DNA from: an uncultured Eubacteriales bacterium
GTDB lineage: Bacteria; Bacillota; Clostridia; Lachnospirales; Lachnospiraceae
DNA length: 64,000 nucleotides
Direction of reading: 5' to 3'
NCBI GenBank assembly: GCA_949284175.1
Contig: CASDVE010000006.1
Span: 1-64,000 of the forward strand
Position numbers and translations under genes: made by a program. Each line of letters begins with the position of its first letter. Position 1 is the stretch's first letter. Below, one piece after another: positions 46,434 through 55,763 of the stretch. Below the pieces are notes generated by a model, which saw only the letters and a program-made list of their open reading frames with translations, was not told where the DNA came from and did no database searches.

Positions 46434-47096
46434 TTAGGCTGCATTCCATTGGTTTTTATTATGAAGCGTAATTATACTACTATTGTTTATAACATTGATT
46501 AATTGAATTGACTTTGAGTAAATAATAGTATCTTTTTCTTTGCTTAAATCAAAACTCTTAATATATTGTTTCATATTGTTTTTAGATTTGTTTTCTATTT
46601 TTTCTGTTAATGAAATTTCATCTAAAATAATTTCATATTGTTCCATGATTTGCTTATAGTTCAATGTATATTTTATCTCTTTTGTTATCTCTTTATTTAT
46701 ATTTTCATAATATTCAATTTCTTCTTCGAATTCACCCTCTTCTGCTTCCATATATTCATTTGGATCAGGCAAATAATAACTTTCCTCAGACCAATCAAAC
46801 TCATCTTTTTTAATGACTTTATATTCATCATTTTCCAATATAATACTATATTTTTCTTCTGTTTTATTTAAAAAAGAATCTCTTATCGTTATTTCATCCT
46901 TTAATAACTTTAGAATAATCTCAGGAGTTGTTTGTGTAACTAACCATTTTTTTAAGTTTTTCCTTACTGTACAACAAGAACACAAAAATAAATCTTCCCT
47001 TTGATTCCTACAAGTAAATAAAATTGGATAACTTGCTTCAAAAAATACTTTATCAATTTTTAAATATCCCAAATATTTCAAATTATACTTCACCAT
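46434..47096 (-). CDS. Hypothetical protein next to SecB-like gene
   Basis: A 220-residue, acidic, probably cytosolic protein that I do not recognise with confidence. The N-terminal 60 residues (LGYLKIDKVFFEASYPILFTC...) look like a compact alpha/beta domain, and FLCSCC contains three close cysteines. The central part is rich in Glu, Tyr and Asn, and its codon use is more AT-rich than the housekeeping genes. It lies ten bases upstream of the SecB-like gene, so the two are probably cotranscribed and may work together. Confidence 0.65.
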   Translation of the reverse strand: MVKYNLKYLGYLKIDKVFFEASYPILFTCRNQREDLFLCSCCTVRKNLKKWLVTQTTPEIILKLLKDEITIRDSFLNKTEEKYSIILENDEYKVIKKDEFDWSEESYYLPDPNEYMEAEEGEFEEEIEYYENINKEITKEIKYTLNYKQIMEQYEIILDEISLTEKIENKSKNNMKQYIKSFDLSKEKDTIIYSKSIQLINVINNSSIITLHNKNQWNAA

Positions 47097-47121
47097 AATC
47101 CATCACCTATCATTCCATTTC

Positions 47122-47604
47122 TTATTTCTTTTTATACCATTCAAGATATGTTTTGAAATCTTCTATTAAAACAAAATATAAATATGGTTTTGCCCCTTCA
47201 TATAGCCACCAATCAATATGAGATGTTTTTTTCTTTGTTCGCTCCCTTGTTCTTTGCGAAACTCCACAAGATGGTTCTGTATATCCAATAGCTATTTTCA
47301 TAGGTGGCCTTATATCTGAATTTATTATCGCAAATCTTCTGACATCTTTCGGTTTTTCAAAAAGAGATAATGAGTAAACACTAGGCTCTAACGGATCTTC
47401 ATCTTCATTTACTTTAAAACCATTTTCCTCATATGAAGGAGTAAAGGAATCTTCATCTAATTGATTCGTTTTACATGCCCGATATCCCAAGATTTCTTGC
47501 TCTATTGCATCTTTTGGTAAAGAAAAATTTGCAAAATAAGCAGGAAATCTCTTATTTTTATTTGATGCTTCTCCTATCAAGCTATCTTTCTCATCTGCAT
47601 CCAC
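47122..47604 (-). CDS. Hypothetical protein, first gene of the SecB-like group
   Basis: A 160-residue soluble protein, not recognised. Features are an acidic middle (about 50-72), RRFAIINSDIRPPMKIAIGY, and a C-terminal WWLYEGAKPYLYFVLIEDF. The start appears to be GTG at 47602-47604, with a weak upstream AGGGG or AGGA. It is 25 bases before the next gene, in the same direction. A toxin or target of the SecB-like chaperone is one idea, but the sequence shows no catalytic motif. Confidence 0.55.
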   Translation of the reverse strand: MDADEKDSLIGEASNKNKRFPAYFANFSLPKDAIEQEILGYRACKTNQLDEDSFTPSYEENGFKVNEDEDPLEPSVYSLSLFEKPKDVRRFAIINSDIRPPMKIAIGYTEPSCGVSQRTRERTKKKTSHIDWWLYEGAKPYLYFVLIEDFKTYLEWYKKK

Positions 47605-47662
47605 TTCCTATTTTCCCCTCTTTTCTTTTTATTAATTCCAGTATAGCATATTCATCTATTTT

Positions 47663-47869
47663 TTACCAAAACATTTTTAGCACATATAATAGCCCAATTC
47701 CCGGCATCCCCAGTGCTGAGATAATGGGAATTGTATATAGATTTAATCCAATCATAGTAGGGTATCCATACTTTAATAATCCCACATTTAGAAAATGAAC
47801 AAATAAAATACCTAGTACTCCTCTTAAAAGTAAGGTGATCAACCACTCATTTATTTTTTCCCAAAACAT
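47663..47869 (-). CDS. BofA-family protein (pro-sigma-K processing inhibitor family)
   Basis: A 68-residue membrane protein with two hydrophobic stretches: LLLRGVLGILFVHFLNVGLL and the family-typical GLNLYTIPIISALGMPGIGLLYVL. Length and the second block match BofA, which inhibits SpoIVFB in the Bacillus forespore. AAGGAA lies eight bases before the ATG. No spoIVF or sigK gene is in the window, so its role here is not clear. Confidence 0.75.
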   Translation of the reverse strand: MFWEKINEWLITLLLRGVLGILFVHFLNVGLLKYGYPTMIGLNLYTIPIISALGMPGIGLLYVLKMFW

Positions 47870-47939
47870 TTTTGCATTTCCTTCTATTTTGGACTATTTA
47901 TATGCCAAGTATCCTTTTTGTATTCTATCTTTTCTATTA

Positions 47940-49448
47940 TTACTTTGTACCTGTATATTGTATAATATATACATAAGAACTTTCTCTTTGGTAGATTTGG
48001 AATGTATCAAGTCTTTTCCATTCCGGATGCCGTTTGAATGCCAAAAGAGCGATCTCTGGATCTTGGCTGTAAATAACAGCAATTCCATCTTTTTTTATGT
48101 GAGTTGCCCCTTTATTAAGCAACAACTCATAAAGCTCTTCAATGTCTTTTGCTGTTTGCTTTCCTGAAACAAATGGCATATTCGTTACAATTTCATCAAA
48201 TAAATACTCATGGGTAAAGTTTGCAAAATCACGATTCACAAAATTGATCACCGTCTTTGCACCTTTTGCATTCTCCCTTGCATCCTCAATTGCCGCTCCA
48301 AAAATATCGACTCCATAAAGGGGATGAGCAGGCAGGCCAAAATTTCTCTCAATCAACATCGTTCCCGTACCACAAAATGGATCTAGCACCTGTGCATTCT
48401 CTTTTAAATATGGTTTGGCTAACTCCATAATGGTTGCCGACGTTACAGGATTAATGGAAGAGGCAATCACACGTTTTCGATAGTCAAATCGATGATCTGG
48501 TATGGTGTATAACTTTAAGTACGTGTGATAACCACCATTTTTTCCTTCTAGTAATCGAATCTCCACTTCATAATTGGAAGTCGAATTGATAAGACGATGT
48601 CCCGATTCCATTTCTAAAGCAGAAGCTATTTTCTTCGTCATAGCTCTCTTTTCATCTTGTGATAGCTTTCCTCTTAATTCTACGCGAAATCGATAATGCC
48701 CTCCCCCTAAATGTCTTCCATCTAAAAATTCTATCAATCCACCCATCATAATGGTATGGGCGATCTCTTTTGGTTGAAGAGGCATATTTTTAGCTAGTGG
48801 CAATGGAAATAAGATCTCTTGCCAAGTGCGAATACTCATAAAATCTCGCATATCTTCATATTCTACGGCAACACCACCACTTATTTTCTTTCCACTGCAT
48901 CCATATAGCTGTTTTGCTGTGACCTCTGGATGAAGACGGTTAGTTGTAAGAACCACTTTTCCTGCCTCATCATACCCAATAAAATAATGAGTTCCCGTCG
49001 TTTCATACTGTCCAATCAAATCTGTCAATTCTCGAATTTCTTCTGTAATGTGTTTTTCCTGCTCCAGCGTAAACTTACTGGATAAGAGCTGGTGTAAACG
49101 CTCTCTAAATTGAGGAATATACGTTTCGCAGTCCATCTTTTGAAAAGCTTTTACGTAATCTGTTTTGACAAACAGCGTTTCCTCCTCTTTATAGGCTTCC
49201 AATAATTCTGGGAGCAACCCATCTAGCTCTAATTCTCCAATAATAATGGCTGTATTCTTTCTCACTTTTGGATCTTCATCGCATAATAATTGCCGAAATA
49301 ATCCATAATCATATTGTAATAATAAAAGAAATTCATCCTGATTTTCTCTATTACCTTTTAAGCATTTTTTTAATTCTATTAAATTTTCACGAATCTCTTG
49401 TCCTTGTTTTATATTGTTTAAAAGTTGTTCCAGCATACTGCCTCCCAT
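47940..49448 (-). CDS. Putative RNA (guanine-N2) methyltransferase with N-terminal repeat domain
   Basis: A 502-residue protein. The C-terminal third is a Rossmann methyltransferase with the SAM block LDPFCGTGTMLIER, acidic VDIFGAAIEDARENA, and the catalytic NMPF (an NPPY variant), as in tRNA/rRNA m2G enzymes. The N-terminal 150 residues look like helical HEAT-type repeats, and the middle may be a THUMP-like RNA-binding region. Two ATGs are possible: 49448, or 49436 four bases after GGGAGG. Target RNA is unknown. Confidence 0.8.
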   Translation of the reverse strand: MGGSMLEQLLNNIKQGQEIRENLIELKKCLKGNRENQDEFLLLLQYDYGLFRQLLCDEDPKVRKNTAIIIGELELDGLLPELLEAYKEEETLFVKTDYVKAFQKMDCETYIPQFRERLHQLLSSKFTLEQEKHITEEIRELTDLIGQYETTGTHYFIGYDEAGKVVLTTNRLHPEVTAKQLYGCSGKKISGGVAVEYEDMRDFMSIRTWQEILFPLPLAKNMPLQPKEIAHTIMMGGLIEFLDGRHLGGGHYRFRVELRGKLSQDEKRAMTKKIASALEMESGHRLINSTSNYEVEIRLLEGKNGGYHTYLKLYTIPDHRFDYRKRVIASSINPVTSATIMELAKPYLKENAQVLDPFCGTGTMLIERNFGLPAHPLYGVDIFGAAIEDARENAKGAKTVINFVNRDFANFTHEYLFDEIVTNMPFVSGKQTAKDIEELYELLLNKGATHIKKDGIAVIYSQDPEIALLAFKRHPEWKRLDTFQIYQRESSYVYIIQYTGTK

Positions 49449-49654
49449 TGTTTCTTTTCTTCCTGACTTTATCTTACCATTAATCTCTTTTTATGACAAC
49501 CAACTTTCCTTCCTACACAAAGTCCTATCCTTTGGTTGATATAAAGGAATCCTTGCTTTTCAACTTCCCATTCCCTTGTTACAATATCTCTTTGGTACAA
49601 GTCCCTGATAGTATATTCAGGCTTTATTAATCTAGAAAGGAACTTGAATAAATT

Positions 49655-49859
49655 ATGGCAAAAAAGTTAAAAAAGCGTGCAGATGGACGCTATGCAAAAC
49701 AATTTACGATCGGAATAAAAGATGGAAAACCTCAGAAAAAAACAGTGTACGGACGCATAAACCACTTTAAATATTTATACTCATTTAGAACGACAAGTCC
49801 TTTTTGACTGTTCAGAAATGAACCGCTACTATGATGAATCCGAGCATTTGATCTCTTGA
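49655..49859 (+). pseudogene. Gutted tyrosine integrase
   Basis: The first 34 codons (MAKKLKKRADGRYAKQFTIG...KKTVYGR) match the N-terminal arm-binding region of ICE-type integrases such as Tn916 Int. From about 49765, in another frame, comes a C-terminal piece TTLNIYTHLERQVLFD ending at TGA 49857-49859, with the catalytic tyrosine in NIYTHL. About 300 residues between them are gone. The 200 bases upstream hold no other gene that I recognise. Confidence 0.78.
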
Positions 49860-49909
49860 TCATTCCCCACTTCCCTTTCTCAAGTTAGAAATTCTTAAGA
49901 AATGCCCAA

Positions 49910-49938
49910 TTTACATTACTCTATACTTCTATTATAAT
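49910..49938 (+). promoter_or_regulatory. Promoter of the 845-residue Big_2 gene
   Basis: TTTACA at 49910-49915 and TATAAT at 49933-49938, 17-base spacer, about 115 bases before the ATG at 50057. Confidence 0.78.
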
Positions 49939-50056
49939 AGAGAATATAACTAAGGAAAAACTTTCCTATAAAACAAAAGGACAACAGGACTGTTCCTTTC
50001 TTATAATAACAGTCCATATTATAAAATAAGAAGTAATATGAAAGCGAGGAATTTCC

Positions 50057-52594
50057 ATGAGAACAACAAAAAGACTGATGGCAGTTGCACTTGCCTCTGC
50101 TATGATGCTTAGCATATCACCAGTTTCTACTCACACTGTACAAGCAGCCACTGCTACCCCAAAACTAACGGTATCAAAAAAATACTTACGAGTTGGTCAA
50201 AGCTCTAAAATGTATGTGAAAAATAAAGTAAAAGGAGCAACCTACACGTTTACAAGCAGTGACACCAAAATCGTTACAGTCAATAAAACAACAGGAGCCA
50301 TTAAAGGTGTTAAAGTTGGAACTTCTACGATAAAACTCACAGCAAAAGTGGGGAAAAAGACGTATACAAGTTCTGCTAAAGTCATTGTAAAAGAGCACGC
50401 TTCTTCTATTAAAATTGCCACAGAAGGAGATGCTGTAACGATAAAAGATATCGGTGAAAACGTATATACATTCACCACTGTTATGGAAACAGAATCTGGC
50501 GGAAAATGCACCGATTATGATTATTTTATCATTCCTGAAGATACCAACACAGCAGGAGCAACCATTACCTCTTCTGGTCAGGTGAGCGTAAAAAACCCTG
50601 GTTCTTTTGAAGTCATTGCTGTTGCTTCTGATTCTTGGTCTATGTTTAAAAAGAAAGTATATCGTGCCCAAAGTGATCCTGTAAAAGTCACTGTGCCAGT
50701 ATCCATGACCGCTTCTATGGAATCCGTCAATCAGATTAAAGTGACTTCCAATCTCTCTTTAAAATCCTATAACAAAAATGATTTCATTGTTATGGACAAC
50801 GGAACAAATCAAGAGTTAAAAATATCCGACATGGAGCTCTCTTCTGCCGATGATAAAACAGCTATTTTAACGATGACAAATACATTCAATCGAGGAACTA
50901 CCTATCTTGTATTAACAAAGGATAGCGGTCTTTCTTCTTCTTTTGTTGCCAACTATGGAACCATTGCAAAGATCGTTGCCAATGAATCCCAAGCGGTAGC
51001 TCCTAACGTGCCAACACCACTGGATTATCACCTCTATGATGAAAACGGTGTGGACATTACAAAACTCTATCCACATACTATGGCTGGACTTGAGTTTACC
51101 TTTGAACCAAGCACCATATCTTTAGATGAATATGGACGAGTTAACCTTCCAAATAAGAACTCTTATGCGTTTTATACCATTAAATATACATACTTAGATA
51201 GCACAAATAGACGCCAAACAATTACAAGTAATACAGGACGCATTACCGCTTCTGGCTCCAACTTAAAATCATTAGAAGAATATAGCATCGCCTCTAATGC
51301 AAATCCTGATTACAACAATCCAGTCCACTCTCTTGCAAAAGGCGAAACTGGACGCAGACTTTTCTGTAAGTTTGAATCCTCTGTTGGCGGAACTATTGAT
51401 ACCGCAAAAACATCTGTTGACAATTTAACCTACACTTCCTCCAACACCAATGTTTGCGGAATCGATCGAACAACTGGTATGCTGTATCCACAAAATGAAG
51501 GAAGTGCTACTATCACTGTTTCTGATGGTATTTTCTCAAAAACAGTTACCATCACCGTAGGAGCTTCCAGAACGGTAAACTCTCTTGTTGCCAATAAATC
51601 CAACGTAACTGTATCAAGCACAAATGGCTTAAGTAACACAGAAACCGTTCGTTTTGAACTTCGCGATCAATACGGAGATCTGATCAAACTTCCATCCACA
51701 GGCACTGTGGCATATCCAACCGTTCGCTTGATCAGCGGAAGTGACAATGTAGTAGCTGTCAATGGTTATTACGTAACAAGAACTGCTAGTTCTATCTATA
51801 CCAGCACAACCAATGGTTACTTTGACTTAACATTCTATGGAAAATCCACTGGTTCTTGTTCCGTCGAAGTAAACTACGGTGGAAAGTCTTCCGTTATTAA
51901 TGTCAATGTAAAACAACCAGGTGTGGTTTCCACTTATAAGCCAGAACTCTCCCGTACAACATTAGATCCAAACGTACAGGGAAAAAATACAGCCACATTA
52001 AAAGTGTATGCGGTGGATGCCAACGGCATTAAAATCAATACGGTAGCCAATGGCTATTACAGCATTGCCTATTCTGATGGAACCGTTATCGTTCCTAGCC
52101 AAATTATTTCAAATGCCAATGGTGAAACCATTGATGCCACAAAATTAAAATTAAAAGATGGTACTTATACTTTAACGGTTACTTCTGGTCCAATCAATGA
52201 AAGCATTCAATTCACAGTAAAGGCATCTGATGCTTTAATTAATCTCGTATCCAAAACGACACCATCCACAACCGTTTCAACATCAGATGATGTGGTGACA
52301 AAGATTTTGGACTGTTTTTATATTTATTTAAGCGGAAATTCCACAGAAATTCCTGCCTCCAGTTTAATCACTGGTTCTAACCCACTTTTATCCGATGTGA
52401 AAGTATCCTTTACTTCTTATGATTCCAGATACTTTGATAGTGGTGAAAATGTGACAGTTGGCGGTCGTGACTTTAGTAAAAACTACATTGGATACACAGC
52501 AAGTTTACGTGTAACCAAAGTTTCCTTTAAATATTTAGGACAGGTCTTTGAATTTGCACCAGATCAAGATATTACATTGCGTGTTCAAAAATAA
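50057..52594 (+). CDS. Secreted Big_2 (bacterial Ig-like) surface protein
   Basis: An 845-residue exported protein. Signal peptide is at about 1-31 (AVALASAMMLSISPVSTHTV...). A Big_2 repeat follows at about 34-115 (SSDTKIVTVNKTTGAIKGVKVGT), with another near 465-505 (SNTNVCGIDRTTGMLYPQNEGS), and several other beta-rich domains. No sortase motif, S-layer or wall-binding repeat was seen, so attachment is unknown. The N-terminal 115 residues closely resemble those of the interrupted gene at 10684-13050. It converges on another Big_2 gene. Confidence 0.85.
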   Translation: MRTTKRLMAVALASAMMLSISPVSTHTVQAATATPKLTVSKKYLRVGQSSKMYVKNKVKGATYTFTSSDTKIVTVNKTTGAIKGVKVGTSTIKLTAKVGKKTYTSSAKVIVKEHASSIKIATEGDAVTIKDIGENVYTFTTVMETESGGKCTDYDYFIIPEDTNTAGATITSSGQVSVKNPGSFEVIAVASDSWSMFKKKVYRAQSDPVKVTVPVSMTASMESVNQIKVTSNLSLKSYNKNDFIVMDNGTNQELKISDMELSSADDKTAILTMTNTFNRGTTYLVLTKDSGLSSSFVANYGTIAKIVANESQAVAPNVPTPLDYHLYDENGVDITKLYPHTMAGLEFTFEPSTISLDEYGRVNLPNKNSYAFYTIKYTYLDSTNRRQTITSNTGRITASGSNLKSLEEYSIASNANPDYNNPVHSLAKGETGRRLFCKFESSVGGTIDTAKTSVDNLTYTSSNTNVCGIDRTTGMLYPQNEGSATITVSDGIFSKTVTITVGASRTVNSLVANKSNVTVSSTNGLSNTETVRFELRDQYGDLIKLPSTGTVAYPTVRLISGSDNVVAVNGYYVTRTASSIYTSTTNGYFDLTFYGKSTGSCSVEVNYGGKSSVINVNVKQPGVVSTYKPELSRTTLDPNVQGKNTATLKVYAVDANGIKINTVANGYYSIAYSDGTVIVPSQIISNANGETIDATKLKLKDGTYTLTVTSGPINESIQFTVKASDALINLVSKTTPSTTVSTSDDVVTKILDCFYIYLSGNSTEIPASSLITGSNPLLSDVKVSFTSYDSRYFDSGENVTVGGRDFSKNYIGYTASLRVTKVSFKYLGQVFEFAPDQDITLRVQK

Positions 52595-52611
52595 CAGCAT
52601 AGATTGATAAA

Positions 52612-52660
52612 AACCCCTTCCTATCGTTCCAATAATTTTTCGAAACGATAGGAAGGGGTT
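52612..52660. terminator. Two-way terminator between the Big_2 genes
   Basis: AACCCCTTCCTATCGTT and AACGATAGGAAGGGGTT form a 17-bp perfect stem with a 15-base loop; the minus-strand side ends in TTTTT. Confidence 0.88.
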
Positions 52661-52664
52661 ATCT

Positions 52665-54251
52665 TTATACCACAGTTCCCGGTTGTTTTACTATTCCATC
52701 CACAATCACACTAAAAGCATAAGTGCCTATGGTAATGCCAGGATTTCCAAGACCACTTCTTTCAATAATCACAGCAGAACCCTGCACTTTTATTAGTCCA
52801 ACTTGCATAGACCCATCCCCTGTTGTCATTCCTCCATATCCAGATAGCGTTAACGTATGCACTACATGATCGGATGTATTAGCATTGACAAAGTATAAGC
52901 TATTCCCCACTCCATGATTGATAATCGAATCAGCACTTCTGCTGAACTCTCCATAACAATTCCTTGCCTTGGCAAGAATTTCAATCTGTGTGGCTTTTAC
53001 ATCTACAACCCAAGTTTCTTGTTCTCCACTAAGAGATAAATATTGCACCTTGGAAGAAGCTATACCAGATAATAAATCATGAAATTTGATAGAACCAGAA
53101 ATATTCACCTCTTGAAATTCACATGCCATCACATCAAGAAGCACCATCTCTTTTGCTTGAATCATTAAATTCGTTCTTACATTTTCTAATTTTGCAATAA
53201 TAGAAGAATTTCCCCTTGTTTCAATTTGAATATCCCCTATCTTTGCATCACTAATACAATGAACCTCTGCATTCTCATATAGGTAAATTCCTTCAATATT
53301 TGTTCCTGTCTTTGCAACAATGGAAGGTGCTATCTGTGTTGTTGGATAGCCATTGGAAATAGGGAAATTTGACTTTGTAGTGTAGGTTCCTTGTGTATTA
53401 CTACCACTTTGTATTCTTTGTACTTTACAATTCATAAGCTCTAATTCATAAGTTCCACCGTTTTGTAAAACAATGCCATTTTTTACTGTCACACCTAGCA
53501 TCATTAATTTCGTCTTTCCGATGTCCCCATCAATAGTAATCGTGTCATAGACACCACCGGATAACAATGCTGTCTGCTTTAAATTCTCCTTTGTGATGAT
53601 TAGATTGTTTTCCTTTTCTTTCTCTTCCACAACAATCTTTACAACTGCACTGCTCCTTCCGTCTAATGCCTCGATTGTTACAATGGTTTCTCCTTTTGAA
53701 ACTCCTGTAATGGTTCCATCTTTTTCAATTGTTGCTATTTTCTTATCTTTTACGGTATATTGAATCTTTTTATTGGAAGCGTTGGTTGGCACTACATTAG
53801 CACTTATCTTCTTCTTCTCCCCTATCAACAACCGAATCTCTTCTTGATCTGTTTTAATCCCTGTTGTGGGGGTTCCAACTGTCACTTTCCATGTGACTTT
53901 CTTCTTACTTCCATCCGTTGCACTGGCGGTAATTATGGCATTGCCATTTTTTACACCTTTGACTTTTCCTGTGCTTGAAACAGTGGCTATTTTTTTATTG
54001 CTAGTTGTCCACTTCAAATCCTGATTTTCTGCATCATTTGGCAAAACATTGACTTTCAAATAAATAGTTTTTCCTTTTGCCACCGTTCTTGTGTAAAAAG
54101 ATGGGGATACTCGTTCTATTTTCTCCACCCGAATTGGCTCTTCCGACTTAGCATGGATGGTAGTCACCAATCCAAATCCCCCTATCATAACAATACAAAA
54201 GAAAAATACTAACTTTTTCATCGTTTCCTGCACTTTTTTCTTTTCATTCAT
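52665..54251 (-). CDS. Secreted protein with two Big_2 repeats and a beta-rich C-terminus
   Basis: A 528-residue exported protein with signal peptide at about 10-35 (LVFFFCIVMIGGFGLVTTIHA). Two Big_2 repeats follow (about 45-122, NKKIATVSSTGKVKGVKNGN; about 125-205, DKKIATIEKDGTITGVSKGE), and a 300-residue region with regular beta strands that could be a parallel beta-helix (inference). ATG with AGGAGG. No anchor motif. It shares a terminator with the convergent Big_2 gene, and both are likely surface proteins. Confidence 0.82.
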   Translation of the reverse strand: MNEKKKVQETMKKLVFFFCIVMIGGFGLVTTIHAKSEEPIRVEKIERVSPSFYTRTVAKGKTIYLKVNVLPNDAENQDLKWTTSNKKIATVSSTGKVKGVKNGNAIITASATDGSKKKVTWKVTVGTPTTGIKTDQEEIRLLIGEKKKISANVVPTNASNKKIQYTVKDKKIATIEKDGTITGVSKGETIVTIEALDGRSSAVVKIVVEEKEKENNLIITKENLKQTALLSGGVYDTITIDGDIGKTKLMMLGVTVKNGIVLQNGGTYELELMNCKVQRIQSGSNTQGTYTTKSNFPISNGYPTTQIAPSIVAKTGTNIEGIYLYENAEVHCISDAKIGDIQIETRGNSSIIAKLENVRTNLMIQAKEMVLLDVMACEFQEVNISGSIKFHDLLSGIASSKVQYLSLSGEQETWVVDVKATQIEILAKARNCYGEFSRSADSIINHGVGNSLYFVNANTSDHVVHTLTLSGYGGMTTGDGSMQVGLIKVQGSAVIIERSGLGNPGITIGTYAFSVIVDGIVKQPGTVV

Positions 54252-54495
54252 TTCCTAACCCTCCTTTTCGTTCTATTTTTCTATTCCTATTATAGCATGA
54301 ATTTCTACTTATTTTCATTATATTATGAGCGTAGTTTATGCTCTTGTTGCACTCGTCAAATACTTCTTGCTTGACCTGTTTTCCTTCATTATATCACGAA
54401 TTGGTGCTATGGCTGATTATGGCATGAACTTTCTTATTGTTTTTTCCTTTTTTGTGAAAAATCTATCATTTTATCCAAAATTCTCTCTTCTTTCC

Positions 54496-54524
54496 TTTAC
54501 AAATGCTGTTTTTTTACTTATAGT
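54496..54524 (+). promoter_or_regulatory. Promoter of the parvulin gene
   Basis: TTTACA at 54496-54501 and TATAGT at 54519-54524 with 17 bases between. The upstream 54323-54380 (GAGCGTAGTTTATGCTC and GTCAAATACTTCTTGCTTGAC) looks like a worn copy of the dispersed repeat, but the match is weak. Confidence 0.7.
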
Positions 54525-54563
54525 ATATAGTAGAAACGATTCATGATAAAAGGAGAATATACA

Positions 54564-55307
54564 ATGAATAACGAAGTAATCGCAACAATCGCTGGCGAAA
54601 CAATTACACAAGCGGATTTTGATGCTTATGTAGAAAATTTTCCACAGGAACAAAAAGCTCACTTAGCAAACCCACAGGCAAAACAGCATTTCATCGATCA
54701 GATGATCACAATGCGTCTTTTTGCTAAGTTAGGAGAAGATGAAAAATTAAATGAAAGCGAAGAATATAAACGCATTATGGCAGAAGCACAAAGAGAAATC
54801 TTAGCTCAAATTGCCGTACGCGAAACAATCAAAGATGCTACTGTAACGGAAGAAGAAATGAAATCCTACTATGATTCCAACAAAGAACAGTTCACAAAAG
54901 GAGCAACCGTTCAGGCAAAACATATTTTAGTGGATTCTGAAGAACAGTGCGAAACAATTAAAAAAGAAATTGAAAGCGGAGCAAAATCTTTTGAAGATGC
55001 TGCCAAGGAATATTCTACTTGTCCATCCAATGCTCGTGGCGGTGATCTTGGAGAATTTTCAAAAGGTCAAATGGTAAAAGAATTTGAAGACGTTGCTTTT
55101 GAAGCAGAAGTTGGAAGCATTTCTTCTCCTGTAAAAACACAGTTTGGATACCACCTTGTAAAAGTGGAAAACCGCTCTGATGCTTCTGTTATTCCATTTG
55201 AAGAAGTAAAAGAAAAAATCGAAAATCAATTAATCCAGCAAAAACGCAATGAATTATATCAAGCAAAAATTGCTGAATTAAAAGCAAAATATATGAAAGA
55301 AGCGTAA
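54564..55307 (+). CDS. Parvulin-type peptidyl-prolyl isomerase
   Basis: A 247-residue protein with a helical SurA-like N-terminal domain (about 1-110) and a parvulin domain (about 112-205; AKHILVDSEEQC, GGDLGEFSKGQMVKEFEDVAF, KTQFGYHLVKVENR). There is no signal peptide or lipobox, unlike PrsA, so it is probably cytosolic. Start at 54564 follows AAGGAG; the frame opens seven codons earlier without a site. It is monocistronic, between a promoter and a terminator. Confidence 0.92.
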   Translation: MNNEVIATIAGETITQADFDAYVENFPQEQKAHLANPQAKQHFIDQMITMRLFAKLGEDEKLNESEEYKRIMAEAQREILAQIAVRETIKDATVTEEEMKSYYDSNKEQFTKGATVQAKHILVDSEEQCETIKKEIESGAKSFEDAAKEYSTCPSNARGGDLGEFSKGQMVKEFEDVAFEAEVGSISSPVKTQFGYHLVKVENRSDASVIPFEEVKEKIENQLIQQKRNELYQAKIAELKAKYMKEA

Positions 55308-55326
55308 GCTATATCGCTTTTTTGAC

Positions 55327-55364
55327 AAAGGGCTGTATATTAAATAATTAGTATACAGCCCTTT
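55327..55364 (+). terminator. Terminator after the parvulin gene
   Basis: AAAGGGCTGTATA and TATACAGCCCTTT form a perfect 13-bp stem followed by a T run. The rest of 55367-55640 is AT-rich with no gene recognised. Confidence 0.9.
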
Positions 55365-55658
55365 TTATAAGAAATATTAATTTTCATCTACAATTTCTTG
55401 TAATAGAATTTTTCACATCTTCCATTGGAAACGGGAATGGATATTACCTCAAGTATATTCCTCTTTTTTAAATCGATCTAAAAATTCTTCCCTACTTTCA
55501 AAATAAATAATAGCAGTTTTTACTCTACTCTCCTCATTGTGAATCTATGATTCATTTTAATTTTAATATACTATTTTCCTCATTATCTTCAATAAACCAA
55601 TGCAAAATTTATGTATTTTTAACAATTTAACTCAAAATATATACATTATTTTCCAGTA

Positions 55659-55667
55659 TGATATAAT
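55659..55667 (+). promoter_or_regulatory. Extended -10 promoter of the Hint-protein operon
   Basis: TGATATAAT gives an extended -10 (TG-N-TATAAT) at 55659-55667; the -35 is weak (TATACA, 16 bases upstream). The first gene starts about 97 bases on, behind AAAAGGAGG. Confidence 0.5.
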
Positions 55668-55763
55668 AGAAATAATAAATATTTTATTTTAACTCATAAG
55701 CAACAAAGTACCCTTAATTTACTGAATATCTTTGGAAAATAATGTCATAAAAGGAGGATTCTT

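Noticed and set aside
46638..47004. Plus-strand hydrophobic frames inside the unknown gene at 46434
   Set aside because: Phe/Ile-rich antisense translation of Glu/Lys/Asn codons, without RBS.
47652..47846. Alternative 64-residue frame overlapping the BofA gene
   Set aside because: The 68-residue frame gives a BofA-like membrane protein with a good RBS; the other frame has neither.
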